Below are positions 24,368 through 33,050 of a DNA stretch of 57,254 nucleotides, piece after piece. This DNA is from an uncultured Lachnospiraceae bacterium (lineage in GTDB: Bacteria > Bacillota > Clostridia > Lachnospirales > Lachnospiraceae), in the NCBI GenBank assembly GCA_947305245.1, contig CAMZDG010000020.1, positions 1 to 57,254 of the forward strand. Direction: 5' to 3'. How positions within the stretch are numbered: position 1 is the first letter of the stretch; the number at the start of each line of letters is the position of its first letter. The notes beneath the pieces were generated by a model. It did no database searches. It saw only the letters and a program-made list of their open reading frames with translations, and was not told where the DNA came from. A program made the position numbers and the translations under genes.

Positions 24368-26002
24368 TTAATCTTCATGGTCGAAGATAGGTTGAAGATT
24401 ATATAAGTTCCTCTTCCGTAATTCAAATAGGCTGGCAAACATTGCAGGGAAGAACACATTTCGCATCTCATTATCTTCAGGGAACAAATAATTGGCATAA
24501 GCATCATGTGAGGGATGCGGAAGTCCAAGTATTTTGACGGGCGTTAGAATGCTACAACGCTTCATATTAGGATAAAAGGGCATATCTGATAAATAATACG
24601 CAAGGTTAGATAATAAGTCATTATCAGAAACAATTAAATCAATGGTAGACAAGATATTTCTGGCATAAGGAGGGATTCCTTCAACCTTCTCCTGTAGCGA
24701 CTTAGCATATAATTCCAGTTTGTCTATATTTTCATGACTTAAGCCAATAGATTGATATATCGTATGAGCAGGAGCGTTCATTGTATTGATTTCCCCGAAG
24801 AGATATTCGTAATCGCATCCGATAATAGTTTTTAGAATAAATAAGTCTGTCATGGAGATGCGAGTATCCTTATCATCGCTGTTTTTTGTTTCCCAGTTCT
24901 GATATGTGCGAAGTACACTCTCTTTTTCCGGCAAATAGGGAGTGCCTTTAACAATCTTTTGGAGATTATGGTCTTTCCTGTAATTGCAAATAAGTTCGGC
25001 AACATACTCCTGCGTATAGTGGTTGTATTCTCTCCATTTACGTAGCCTTTCACCGAAAGAGTCGTCATCATTAGCTAAAACTATCCGGTCTAATGAAGGT
25101 ATATCGGATGGATAAAAGGGCTTCTCGGACGGCTTTTTATCTCTTAATCGAGAGAGTTTATTTGCTATGGTAATCATATAAACAAGATGGATATCATCTG
25201 CTTTAAGAACATCTTCAGTTCCATCCATATAAGCATCTTCGCTCGGAACACCCGCAACAGGTCTGATTATTGATATTGATGTCATGCTGGAATGGTCATC
25301 ATCATCCTCATCATCGTCTTCTTCATCTTTTTCCTCTTCCTCGGCTGTATCGGTGTTTGTGAGATACCAACTGAGATAAGTCATAAGGTCGTCATCTGAT
25401 AGCAGTTTATCTAAGGCAGTAATGATTCCATGTGCATAGGACGCAGAGATTGTAGGCTCTTCGTCCTGCGTATATGACTTATCGTAGCTTAAGAGCTTTT
25501 CAATAGTAGAGGTGTTTAACCCCGTCTGTTCAGCTATTTCATCCGTATGTTTATGAGGTGTGTTGATTTCGCAGAATAGAAACTCATAATCGCATTCAAG
25601 TATTTGCTTCAAAATGCGGATATGTGTCATGGAAAACGGAGTATCCGCAAAAACAGCATCCGTTTCCTTTGATTCCCACTTATGGTATGTGCGCATAAGG
25701 CTCATGATGCGCCGTTCTTTTTTTTGTTCTCTTTTCGTATCTACTTCATAGTCAATAGGCTTATACTTTTCGTCACCTTCATACTCTTTCTTCAGGATTT
25801 CGTCTGAAACATCGTCATTTTCAAGTCCTAAATACTTTCGGTAATTATATATAGCTTCTGCCATTTCCATTTGGGAAATGTCGTTTAACTCTCGCCATTT
25901 CTTAAGTCTTGCGCCAAAGGTTGAATATTCTTCATATCTAAACTGGAAGTATTCATCTGTTCGTGCCCAGATTTCTTTTAATTCATTCAACGATAAATCC
26001 AT
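24368..26002 (-). CDS. Tandemly duplicated XRE-like HTH regulator
   Basis: A 544-aa protein made of two related halves. Each begins with an HTH-like block: FGARLKKWRELNDISQMEMA followed by EAIYNYRK, and FGERLRKWREYNHYTQEYVA followed by ELICNYRK. Each continues through a W-E block and a matching segment (MTHIRILKQILECDYEFLFC, then MTDLFILKTIIGCDYEYLFG). A highly acidic linker (EEEEKDEEDDDEDDDDH) lies between them. The duplication makes it a built-in pseudodimer, which suggests binding to two operator half-sites. It is divergent from the coupling-protein operon and probably controls it. Start ATG at 26002 with GGAGGTTCACTT upstream. Confidence 0.75.
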   Translation of the reverse strand: MDLSLNELKEIWARTDEYFQFRYEEYSTFGARLKKWRELNDISQMEMAEAIYNYRKYLGLENDDVSDEILKKEYEGDEKYKPIDYEVDTKREQKKERRIMSLMRTYHKWESKETDAVFADTPFSMTHIRILKQILECDYEFLFCEINTPHKHTDEIAEQTGLNTSTIEKLLSYDKSYTQDEEPTISASYAHGIITALDKLLSDDDLMTYLSWYLTNTDTAEEEEKDEEDDDEDDDDHSSMTSISIIRPVAGVPSEDAYMDGTEDVLKADDIHLVYMITIANKLSRLRDKKPSEKPFYPSDIPSLDRIVLANDDDSFGERLRKWREYNHYTQEYVAELICNYRKDHNLQKIVKGTPYLPEKESVLRTYQNWETKNSDDKDTRISMTDLFILKTIIGCDYEYLFGEINTMNAPAHTIYQSIGLSHENIDKLELYAKSLQEKVEGIPPYARNILSTIDLIVSDNDLLSNLAYYLSDMPFYPNMKRCSILTPVKILGLPHPSHDAYANYLFPEDNEMRNVFFPAMFASLFELRKRNLYNLQPIFDHED

Positions 26003-26014
26003 AAGTGAACCTCC

Positions 26015-26047
26015 TTTCGTTTTATACGAAATAAATATACAACGAAA
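26015..26047 (-). promoter_or_regulatory. Putative operator of the double-HTH regulator
   Basis: TTTCGT (26015-26020) and ACGAAA (26026-26031) form a 6-bp inverted repeat with a 5-base gap. A third ACGAAA lies at 26042-26047. The cluster is directly upstream of the regulator start and between two divergent transcription units, where an autoregulatory operator is expected. Confidence 0.35.
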
Positions 26048-26084
26048 TGAGAAATATTTCAATATAAATGTATGTCAATTTCAG

Positions 26085-26175
26085 TTTACTTTCGGAGTTT
26101 ACGAACGACAATACAAATAGAGAGGCAAAGAACTTGTTTACCGAGACAAATTACGAACGACAATTTAGTAGAGGA
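26085..26175 (+). repeat. Two copies of the TTACGAACGACAAT element upstream of the T4CP operon
   Basis: Cores at 26099-26112 and 26151-26164, 52 bases apart and in the same orientation. The second is preceded by TTTACCGAGACAAA and the first is followed by ACAAATAGAGAGG. A third copy with both flanks lies at 48836-48876. All three copies lie in non-coding DNA upstream of element operons, which suggests a shared regulatory or partition site. Confidence 0.7.
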
Positions 26176-26258
26176 ACAAAAAAGCTCTGTGTGACAGCGG
26201 CAGCAACATTATTATCCAGCAGTTCTTCCATATTTAAGTTACAAGGAGGTGACCAGCT

Positions 26259-26432
26259 ATGACAGTAGATAACACAACCAAACTTTTTGATAAGCCAATA
26301 TGTGAAAAGCATTTGGATTGTTTTGCAAATCACGGTGGCAAATGTGTCTGCTTAATCAACAATGACTTCGGTAAAAAAGATTGCCCATTCTACAAAAGGA
26401 GGAAGCGTTATGAAGAAGAAAAGCGTATTTGA
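26259..26432 (+). CDS. Small Cys-rich protein upstream of the coupling protein
   Basis: A 57-aa protein with a regular Cys/His pattern: CEKHLDC, then GGKCVC, then KKDCPFY, suggesting a small zinc-binding fold. ATG 26259 has a very strong AAGGAGGTGACC ribosome site. The 3' end overlaps the coupling-protein start by 23 bases, so translation is coupled. Similar short proteins precede transfer genes in Lachnospiraceae elements; function unknown. Confidence 0.7.
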   Translation: MTVDNTTKLFDKPICEKHLDCFANHGGKCVCLINNDFGKKDCPFYKRRKRYEEEKRI

Positions 26433-27987
26433 CAAGATTATGGCATCGGGTATTTGGATTCAGCCTATCGTGTTCTTCGGGCTGGTCAAGTACCTTCAGG
26501 AAACAAATGAAAAATTCTTAATGGATAAGCAAAATTATCTTATTTGCCTGTTGGTATCATTCCTGCCAGTTCTACTCATTTGGAGCGAAACATTGGGTAA
26601 GCCTAAGGCAGAGGACGCAATGACGGGAAAGCAACAGGCAATGTATCCGTTAATTCCAAACGAACTACTACATAAAGAGCCTACTGGAATAATTCTTGGA
26701 AGGGATAAGCGAACTAAAAAGTATGTTTGCAAGTTGCTGGACGAGGACGGGCACGTATTTTTGATAGGTGGTAGCGGCTCAGGAAAATCAAGTGCTTATG
26801 TTATTCCGGCACTACTCATAAACAAGAAAGCTCGGATATTCGCTGTGGATATTAAGGGAGAACTCAGTTTCAAGTCTGCTAAATACGGCAGTAAGCGTGT
26901 ACTGATATTCAATCCATCAGATAGAAGCAAATATGGATATGACCCATTTTATAACCTGACGGAAAAAAGCACGACACAGCAGATTATGGAAACGATGCAG
27001 AATATCACATATTCACTGATTTCAATGCCCGCTGGACTGAAAGACCCGTTTTGGAAGAACTCCGCACGGAACCTTCTTCTTGGTCTGTTGATTTATTACT
27101 ACAAAAAGGGCACACGGGATTTTGTAGCAATCATTGATGAAATACTCGGAAGACCAGTCAAAGACAGCATACAAGCAGTTATGGATAATGCAAAGCCTAA
27201 TTCAGTTGAATACCGCTATATCGTTCAATTTCAGGATATGGAAGATGAAACATTAGGTGGCATCGTAGCAGAAATGAACAATCATATCGTTATTTTCGCC
27301 AACGACCAAGATATAAGGTATGCGTTTAAAGATAATCCGAACAAAATAAACCCTTTAATGCTTGAAAAAAAAGAACAATACAACATTTATCTCTCCATAA
27401 AAGAAGAAAAGCTCTCGGCATATTACGATGTGATGCAGCTTATCATTAATCAGACGCTTGCACAGCTTGAAAAAAGACCTGAAGACTCTGAACCCGTGAT
27501 ATTCGTAATTGATGAGCTGCCCCGTATCTTAAGTGCTGGAAAACTTGACCGACTGCTTGACGGAGCAAGAACTCTACGTAGCCGTAAGGTATGCCTCTTC
27601 CTTATTACACAGTCAACGGAGGCGTTAATGTCAGCATTTACGGAGAATGAGGTGGCAGATTTAATCAGTAATTGCCCGTACATCATTGTTTTGTCGGCAT
27701 CATCGACCAAAACACAAAAGTCTGTATGTGCGTGGTGTGGCAAATACAAGGTCAGAAAGACAAGTTGGAGTGGCGGCGGCAAAGACCGCAAGACAACCGT
27801 TTCTTATGACGAGAAGGATATCGTTGAGCCGTCAGACCTTATGACCCTAAAGAATACGGGAGAAGCCATTCTTATAACCCCGTATGGATACAGCAGGGTT
27901 AAGAAGGTTCCATATTACGAAGACAAGCTCTTAAAGCCTATGGCAGAGGAAATTGTCAAATATAACAGAACCATCAGCAATATGTAA
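26410..27987 (+). CDS. VirD4/TraG-like type IV coupling protein
   Basis: A 525-aa ATPase with two N-terminal membrane helices (residues about 14-30 and 42-58). The Walker A is LIGGSGSGKSSAYVIP, and the Walker B is VIFVIDELPRI. The family block ARIFAVDIKGELSFKSA and the late FLITQSTEALMSAF motif are typical of VirD4/TraG. It would carry the relaxase-DNA complex to a type IV secretion channel. ATG 26410 has AAAGGAGGAAGCGTT upstream; the frame from 26362 would overlap the Cys-rich gene fully. No VirB4, VirB6 or lytic enzyme genes occur in the element. Confidence 0.92.
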   Translation: MKKKSVFDKIMASGIWIQPIVFFGLVKYLQETNEKFLMDKQNYLICLLVSFLPVLLIWSETLGKPKAEDAMTGKQQAMYPLIPNELLHKEPTGIILGRDKRTKKYVCKLLDEDGHVFLIGGSGSGKSSAYVIPALLINKKARIFAVDIKGELSFKSAKYGSKRVLIFNPSDRSKYGYDPFYNLTEKSTTQQIMETMQNITYSLISMPAGLKDPFWKNSARNLLLGLLIYYYKKGTRDFVAIIDEILGRPVKDSIQAVMDNAKPNSVEYRYIVQFQDMEDETLGGIVAEMNNHIVIFANDQDIRYAFKDNPNKINPLMLEKKEQYNIYLSIKEEKLSAYYDVMQLIINQTLAQLEKRPEDSEPVIFVIDELPRILSAGKLDRLLDGARTLRSRKVCLFLITQSTEALMSAFTENEVADLISNCPYIIVLSASSTKTQKSVCAWCGKYKVRKTSWSGGGKDRKTTVSYDEKDIVEPSDLMTLKNTGEAILITPYGYSRVKKVPYYEDKLLKPMAEEIVKYNRTISNM

Positions 27988-28061
27988 CAGAGTGCCATCA
28001 ATGCGGTGGGAATGCTCTCACCGCAGGCATTCATAAATAAAAAGAAAGGCAGGTACACATT

Positions 28062-28457
28062 ATGAATTACAAAAGGATTAAGTTGCTGCAGGGAATAGTG
28101 GTTGTTTCGGATGATTACATCGCTGTTGAGCAGACAAAAACTGAATCATCCAACTATGCAGGTATCGTTGCAGAGAAGAACGGTACGTTACCCCACTATC
28201 TGGTGTTTTCTGATAAACCTATCAGCGATTATTCCGTAGAGGATGAAGATAGGTTATACGAACAGCTGGGAGAATTATATCCCGAAGTTGCTGAAGTCAG
28301 AAAACAGGAAGTTGAAGCCATTTTTGAGGATGGCATTGTTGTAAATGCAGACGAATGGAAGGCGGCTCCTCGTTTGGGACTGTTCCCCGTTCGTGAAGTG
28401 CAGGATATGAACAGTTTGTATTTCGATACAGGCATATTAAGAGACAAGGAGGACTAA
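28062..28457 (+). CDS. Hypothetical transfer-module protein
   Basis: A 131-aa acidic soluble protein. Its start, MNYKRIKLLQGIVVVSDDYI, is followed by an acidic stretch and a DEWKAAPRLGLFPV region. No enzymatic motif is seen. It lies three bases before the DUF5688 gene, with GAAAGGCAGG upstream of the start, and is part of the run from 26259 to 30598. Likely a helper of element maintenance or transfer; function unknown. Confidence 0.7.
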   Translation: MNYKRIKLLQGIVVVSDDYIAVEQTKTESSNYAGIVAEKNGTLPHYLVFSDKPISDYSVEDEDRLYEQLGELYPEVAEVRKQEVEAIFEDGIVVNADEWKAAPRLGLFPVREVQDMNSLYFDTGILRDKED

Positions 28458-28460
28458 GTT

Positions 28461-29420
28461 ATGGAGTACGAGGCATTTGTTAAGCAGTTTTTATCAGAAT
28501 TACAGCAGAATATGGAACAGCAGGGTGTTGAACTTCATCGCCAGGAAGTTACAAAGAACAACGGGGTAGTTAAGGACGGGGTTGCCGTTCGGTATCCCGA
28601 TTCAAATGTAGCTCCTACAGTGTATCTCGATGATTTATATGAGATGCACAAGGACGGGTATTCCGTCAGTGAACTTGTGGATACCACAACGGCAAATCTT
28701 GAAAGGCATAAGAATATGGCTCCTGAGATGCCGGTTCTTACAACGGAATCCGCAATGGAGAACCTTTACTGCACGGTCGTAAATACAGCAGACAATGAGG
28801 AGATGCTTCAGAATGTACCGCATGAGAAGCTGGAAGACCTTTCGGTGGTGGCAAGGTTCAGGGTTGGCGAAGACGGCAGTTTTCTTGTCACGAATGATAT
28901 CTGTAAGACATTGCAGATGACTTCTGAAGAAGTAATGGAAGCCGCTCACGCAAATACCGACAGAGCGGAATATAAGTGTCAGAGCATGGGCGAAGTTATG
29001 CGTGAACTTATGATACATGACGGTATGCCTGAAGATTACGCAGATGAGCTTATACAGATGCAGGGAGAACAGTGCCCTATGTGGATTCTTTCCAATGAAT
29101 CACGAGTGGACGGTGCAGTTGCGATAACCTCACAGGAGACCCTGAAGGCTGCACACGAAAAACTGGGTGAGGATTTTTATGTTCTGCCCAGCAGCCGTCA
29201 CGAGGTAATTCTTGTACCGCAGAGTATGGTATCGGATGTTGAAGACCTCAAAAATATGGTACATGAGGTAAATGCAACGGAAGTAAGCAAGATAGATAAG
29301 CTGTCCGATAGCGTCTATCACTTCAACGGGAGACATTTATCAATCGCAGATGCTCCGACAGAGAAGTTAGGTGAAACATTAACAGAGGGTTTGTCTAAAG
29401 GACATTCCCACAGCCATTAA
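28461..29420 (+). CDS. DUF5688-like protein
   Basis: A 319-aa soluble protein that I recall as DUF5688-like. It starts with a helical segment (FVKQFLSELQQNMEQQGVEL), has VAPTVYLDDLYEMHKDGYSV, and in the C-terminal half EDFYVLPSSRHEVILVP. It ends in a His-rich tail (GHSHSH). Proteins of this type are frequent in Lachnospiraceae conjugative elements and have no assigned activity. ATG 28461 follows AAGGAGGACTAAGTT. It is tightly packed with its neighbours, which indicates cotranscription. Confidence 0.7.
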   Translation: MEYEAFVKQFLSELQQNMEQQGVELHRQEVTKNNGVVKDGVAVRYPDSNVAPTVYLDDLYEMHKDGYSVSELVDTTTANLERHKNMAPEMPVLTTESAMENLYCTVVNTADNEEMLQNVPHEKLEDLSVVARFRVGEDGSFLVTNDICKTLQMTSEEVMEAAHANTDRAEYKCQSMGEVMRELMIHDGMPEDYADELIQMQGEQCPMWILSNESRVDGAVAITSQETLKAAHEKLGEDFYVLPSSRHEVILVPQSMVSDVEDLKNMVHEVNATEVSKIDKLSDSVYHFNGRHLSIADAPTEKLGETLTEGLSKGHSHSH

Positions 29421-29433
29421 GGAGGTATGGGTT

Positions 29434-29583
29434 ATGGAAAAGCACAACATTACGGATTACACCGATTTTTATGCAACATTTGTCAGAATTAAGGACAACG
29501 AGCCTCGGCAGGATTATATAGTCCTGCCGGACGGAAAGGATAAGGGTGAATCAGATGGAAAAGACAGGAAACAATACAACTGA
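29434..29583 (+). CDS. Small protein overlapping the ArdC gene
   Basis: A 49-aa protein, MEKHNITDYTDFYATFVRIK..., charged and without a recognised domain. ATG 29434 is preceded by AAGGAGGTATGGGTT. The last 29 bases overlap the ArdC start in another frame, which suggests translational coupling. Coding potential rests on the strong ribosome site and tight packing. Confidence 0.5.
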   Translation: MEKHNITDYTDFYATFVRIKDNEPRQDYIVLPDGKDKGESDGKDRKQYN

Positions 29584-30598
29584 TAAACCTGCATCTCAGG
29601 CTGATAAGGTCAAGGAAATAACAGACAGGCTGGAACATGGAATAAAGGAATTATTTGAATCCGAGAAGTATATGAATTATCTGAAAGTAATGTCCCGATT
29701 CCATAATTACAGTTTTAACAATTCTCTCCTGATAGCAATGCAGAAGCCCGATGCGACATACGTTGCCGGATATACTTCGTGGGAGAAAAACTTTGACCGT
29801 CATGTACAGAAGGGGCAAAAGGGTATCCGTATCCTTGCCCCTTCACCGTACAAGATAAAGAAAGATGTAGATAAGATAGACCCCAATACACAGCAGCCAG
29901 TTCTTGGCAGAGATGGGAAACCTTTAAGAGAACGTGTTGAGGTAACAATTCCGGCATATAAGATAACCACAGTCTTTGATGTGTCACAGACAGAAGGACG
30001 GGAGCTTCCCGAAATAGCATCAGACTTACAAAATGATGTAGAGGGATATAGCCGCTTTATGGAAGCACTTAAGGCAGCATCTCCCGTTCCGATTGAAGCA
30101 AGACCCATTGAAGGTGGCTCTCACGGATACTATCACCTTGAAGACAAGGTGATTGTCATTAAGGAAGGTATGAGTCAACAGCAGACATTAAAGACCTGTA
30201 TCCACGAGATTGCTCATGCAATATTACACGACAAGGATACGGGTAAAGAAAAGGATAATCTTCCCGACAGGCGCACCAAAGAGGTTGAAGCCGAAAGCGT
30301 TGCCTATACTGTTTGTCAGCACTTTGGAATTGATTCATCCGATTACTCTTTCGGATATGTGGCTGGGTGGAGTAGCGGAAAGGAACTTGAAGAGTTAAAG
30401 ACCAGCATGAACACGATACGTAGCACGGCATCAGAAATAATCAATTCCGTAGAGAAGAGTCTTTACAAGGCGAATGAGCAGACAATGGATAAAGTGAATG
30501 AGCAAGTAAAGACGACAGAGCGAACGATAATTGTAAAACCTGAACCTGCATTGGCGATGGACGAGCCAAAAATCAAGGTTCATGGGAGACACCATTAA
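29555..30598 (+). CDS. ArdC-like antirestriction protein / zinc peptidase
   Basis: A 347-aa protein. The N-terminal half is the ArdC-type ssDNA-binding domain: NYLKVMSRFHNYSFNNSLLI, then YVAGYTSWEKNFDRHVQKGQ and KGIRILAPSPYK. The C-terminal half carries a metallopeptidase motif, CIHEIAHAILHDK (HExxH), followed by EVEAESVAYTVCQHFGID with the third ligand Glu. ArdC proteins protect incoming single-stranded conjugative DNA and inhibit type I restriction. The pairing with an hsd system in the same element is notable. ATG 29555 (spacing 8 from AAGGG) or GTG 29546 could start it. Confidence 0.85.
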   Translation: MEKTGNNTTDKPASQADKVKEITDRLEHGIKELFESEKYMNYLKVMSRFHNYSFNNSLLIAMQKPDATYVAGYTSWEKNFDRHVQKGQKGIRILAPSPYKIKKDVDKIDPNTQQPVLGRDGKPLRERVEVTIPAYKITTVFDVSQTEGRELPEIASDLQNDVEGYSRFMEALKAASPVPIEARPIEGGSHGYYHLEDKVIVIKEGMSQQQTLKTCIHEIAHAILHDKDTGKEKDNLPDRRTKEVEAESVAYTVCQHFGIDSSDYSFGYVAGWSSGKELEELKTSMNTIRSTASEIINSVEKSLYKANEQTMDKVNEQVKTTERTIIVKPEPALAMDEPKIKVHGRHH

Positions 30599-30607
30599 GT
30601 GAGCTAT

Positions 30608-30641
30608 GGGTGATGTCAGAATGGCATCACCCAATTTTTTT
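30608..30641 (+). terminator. Rho-independent terminator after the ArdC gene
   Basis: Perfect 8-bp arms GGGTGATG (30608-30615) and CATCACCC (30625-30632), then AATTTTTTT. It ends the T4CP-ArdC operon. Confidence 0.88.
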
Positions 30642-30682
30642 ACTGATGTCAGATTGATTTCAAAGAAAGCGAGGATGACAGC

Positions 30683-31000
30683 ATGGAAAAAAATAACGAT
30701 TTGACTGAATTGCAGTTGAAACATCAACAGCAGATGAAGGAAAAGCGTGATGCGATTAAGCTGCGTAAACAACGTACGCACCGCTTAATCGTAAGAGGAG
30801 CAATAGCGGAAAATGCGATAGACGGGTCATTGGATATGACCGACGAGCAGTTTCAGGAGACACTTTTACGGGCAGTTGGTAAAAGTGACGCTATTGCGAC
30901 CAGCCATCCGCAGGATTCCCACGGAAGTGTCCCTCGGAAGAGTCCGTCGGAAGACCCTGCGGAGCAGCCCTCGGCAGAGCGCACGGCATCACGACTTTAG
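30683..31000 (+). CDS. DUF3847-like protein upstream of the relaxase
   Basis: A 105-aa protein with a helical, basic first half (KLRKQRTHRLIVRGAIAENA) and a disordered Ser/Pro-rich tail. It resembles DUF3847 proteins that precede mobilisation genes in Firmicutes elements, and probably helps the relaxase at oriT. ATG 30683 follows GCGAGGATGACAGC. The last codons run into the left arm of the oriT inverted repeat, so its 3' end doubles as part of oriT. Confidence 0.65.
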   Translation: MEKNNDLTELQLKHQQQMKEKRDAIKLRKQRTHRLIVRGAIAENAIDGSLDMTDEQFQETLLRAVGKSDAIATSHPQDSHGSVPRKSPSEDPAEQPSAERTASRL

Positions 31001-31022
31001 GCGTGATGTATAAGTGCGCCCT
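30987..31022 (+). other. Origin of transfer (oriT), IncQ/MobQ type
   Basis: A perfect 7-bp inverted repeat, CATCACG (30987-30993) and CGTGATG (31002-31008), is followed after two bases by TAAGTGCGCCCT (31011-31022). This matches the nic-region pattern of RSF1010/R1162-type oriTs, where an inverted repeat precedes TAAATGCGCCCT or the variant TAAGTGCGCCCT. The nick is expected within GCGCCC. The MobQ relaxase gene starts 72 bases downstream, the usual arrangement. A further small hairpin (CCCTTC/GAAGGG) follows at 31019-31033. Confidence 0.88.
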
Positions 31023-31093
31023 TCTCCGAAGGGAGGTGGCGACCGTAGGATATCGGCTTCGGTTTTAAGCATTGAAGAAGGGAGGTTTTTAAG

Positions 31094-32929
31094 ATGGCAA
31101 TATATCATTGTTCGGTTCAGGTCATAGGTAGGAATGCTGGAAGGTCATCTGTGGCAGCTGCGGCTTATCGTGCAGGTGAAGACCTTGTGAATGAGTATGA
31201 TGGTATTGAACACGATTTTACAAAAAAGAATTGGGTGGAGTACACAGAGATAATACTTCCTGATAATGCCCCATCGGAATATTCTGATAGAAGCACCTTA
31301 TGGAATGCTGTGGAGATGTCGGAAAAAAGTAAGGATGCCCAGCTGTGTCGAGAATTTGAACTGGCACTTCCGGTAGAACTTACATTGCAGCAACAGATTG
31401 AGGTGGCGGAACAGTTTACAAGGGATAAGCTCGTATCACAGGGTATGATTGTGGATATAGCTATTCATAATCCTCCTGTTATGAATGACAGACACCAGCC
31501 TATTGATAAAGACGGGAATCCTACAAAGGATGTCAGCAAGATGCAGTTCATCAATCCTCATGCTCATATCATGGCTACAATGCGTCCGATGGATGAAAAA
31601 GGCAAGTGGATTCCTAAATCCAAGACAGAATACCTTTGTATAAAGGATGGCGAAGAAAAGGGATTTACCGCTGAAGAGTTTAAGGAAGCAAAAGAAGATG
31701 GATGGGAAAAACAGTATAAATATACTGAAGGAAAGAAAAAAGTATGGCTCACGGCAGAGGAAGGTCAGGAACGTGGACTTGAACGGGTGAACCGTTCTCC
31801 GAAGACTACTCCCTATGGCAGAAAAAATGAAATCATAGAGTATTGGGATAGCAAGGATAGGATTTTTGAGTGGCGGCAGCATTGGGAAAAAGTCGTAAAT
31901 GATAAGTTTGCAAGCCTCAATTCAGAAACACGTATCGACTGTCGTTCATTCAAAGACCAGGGACGAGAAGATGAACTTCCTACTCTTCACATGGGCACTG
32001 CTGCTACCAATATGGAGCGCAGGGCTGAAAGAGAGATTCACGAGGGTAAGCCGGAGGCTTATGTTGTGCATTCTGATATCGGAAATATCAACAAGCAGAT
32101 AAAGGAACATAACAGGTTCGTCAGGGAGCTTAAGGCTAAGATTGATGCTATGGTTGAAGCTGCGAAAGATTTTGTTGGGGAACTTGCAAAGAAACTGGAA
32201 GGTATCCGTGCAAAAATCATCGGCAATAAATATGAGGAATCTATATTATCACATGATATGAGATTTATGGCATCAAAGATGAATCCTGTAGGTGAACGTC
32301 TTGAAAAATATCGTGTGGAAATATCCAAGGCTGAAAAGGCAAATGAAAAGGTAGCCAAGGAAATAAAGAAGCTGAAAAAAGAGCTTGCCGCTTGCACTAC
32401 TCTTCAATTCTTGAAGAAAAAGCAGTTGCAGGAGCAGATACAGGAGCTTCAGGAACAGATAGAAACTCGGAAAGACTATGTGCAGAACATCAGAAGGATG
32501 TGTGGTTATGCTTCGGACGCTGAATATCAGGAAGCGGCGGCAGATTATTCAGCGAAGTATAAGGATTATGAGAAGATGGAAACTACCGTGAAGCGTCTTC
32601 AGCAGGATAATAAACAGCTTTCGGCGGAGTATCAATCCGAGATTAGCAAGACAGCCCCATCTATTGCTGAAGAACTTCAAGAAAAGCGTGAAGCTGCCAG
32701 AACCGAGATGGAAACGGCTACCAAATCGAAGTTAAAGGAAAAATACGGGTATGGTTTTGAAGAAGGTAAGTTTGCGGATGCAAGGCGTGATACAGATGAA
32801 AAACTGGGAATCAAGGCAATCAAGGTAAATATCAAGCAGTTTATAAGAGATAATAAGATTCCGGCAAAACAGAAAGATGAACAAACGCCAGAGCTTGGCA
32901 AGAAGAAATCTAACCATCATCACCGCTAA
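31094..32929 (+). CDS. mobA: MobQ-family relaxase (MobA/MobL)
   Basis: A 611-aa relaxase. The N terminus MAIYHCSVQVIGRNAGRSSV followed by AAAAYRAGE places the catalytic Tyr at residue 25. The metal-binding histidines are in INPHAHIMATMRPMD (His156, His158), as in RSF1010 MobA. Residues 340-611 are mostly coiled coil (AEKANEKVAKEIKKLKKELA). It would nick oriT at 31011-31022, stay bound to the 5' end and be exported through the coupling protein. ATG 31094 follows GGGAGGTTTTTAAG. No primase domain is fused. Confidence 0.94.
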   Translation: MAIYHCSVQVIGRNAGRSSVAAAAYRAGEDLVNEYDGIEHDFTKKNWVEYTEIILPDNAPSEYSDRSTLWNAVEMSEKSKDAQLCREFELALPVELTLQQQIEVAEQFTRDKLVSQGMIVDIAIHNPPVMNDRHQPIDKDGNPTKDVSKMQFINPHAHIMATMRPMDEKGKWIPKSKTEYLCIKDGEEKGFTAEEFKEAKEDGWEKQYKYTEGKKKVWLTAEEGQERGLERVNRSPKTTPYGRKNEIIEYWDSKDRIFEWRQHWEKVVNDKFASLNSETRIDCRSFKDQGREDELPTLHMGTAATNMERRAEREIHEGKPEAYVVHSDIGNINKQIKEHNRFVRELKAKIDAMVEAAKDFVGELAKKLEGIRAKIIGNKYEESILSHDMRFMASKMNPVGERLEKYRVEISKAEKANEKVAKEIKKLKKELAACTTLQFLKKKQLQEQIQELQEQIETRKDYVQNIRRMCGYASDAEYQEAAADYSAKYKDYEKMETTVKRLQQDNKQLSAEYQSEISKTAPSIAEELQEKREAARTEMETATKSKLKEKYGYGFEEGKFADARRDTDEKLGIKAIKVNIKQFIRDNKIPAKQKDEQTPELGKKKSNHHHR

Positions 32930-32936
32930 GAAATCA

Positions 32937-32970
32937 GGGGCTATCATAAGATATGATAACCCCTATTTTC
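32937..32970 (+). terminator. Terminator after the relaxase gene
   Basis: GGGG (32937-32940) pairs with CCCC (32960-32963), and TATCAT with ATGATA inside it, followed by TATTTTC. It separates the mobilisation module from the restriction module. Confidence 0.7.
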
Positions 32971-32973
32971 ATG

Positions 32974-33002
32974 TTGAATTCCATAACGATTTATCATATA
33001 AT
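32974..33002 (+). promoter_or_regulatory. Promoter of the type I RM operon
   Basis: TTGAAT (32974-32979), a 17-base spacer and consensus TATAAT (32997-33002), 49 bases before the winged-helix gene. Confidence 0.75.
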
Positions 33003-33050
33003 AAAACCGTGTCGGTTCGATTTTGTGAACATGAGAAAAGGAAATAATGA

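Noticed and set aside
26259..32929. Self-transmissible ICE
   Set aside because: No VirB4 or other channel component is visible, so integrative mobilizable element is the safer call.
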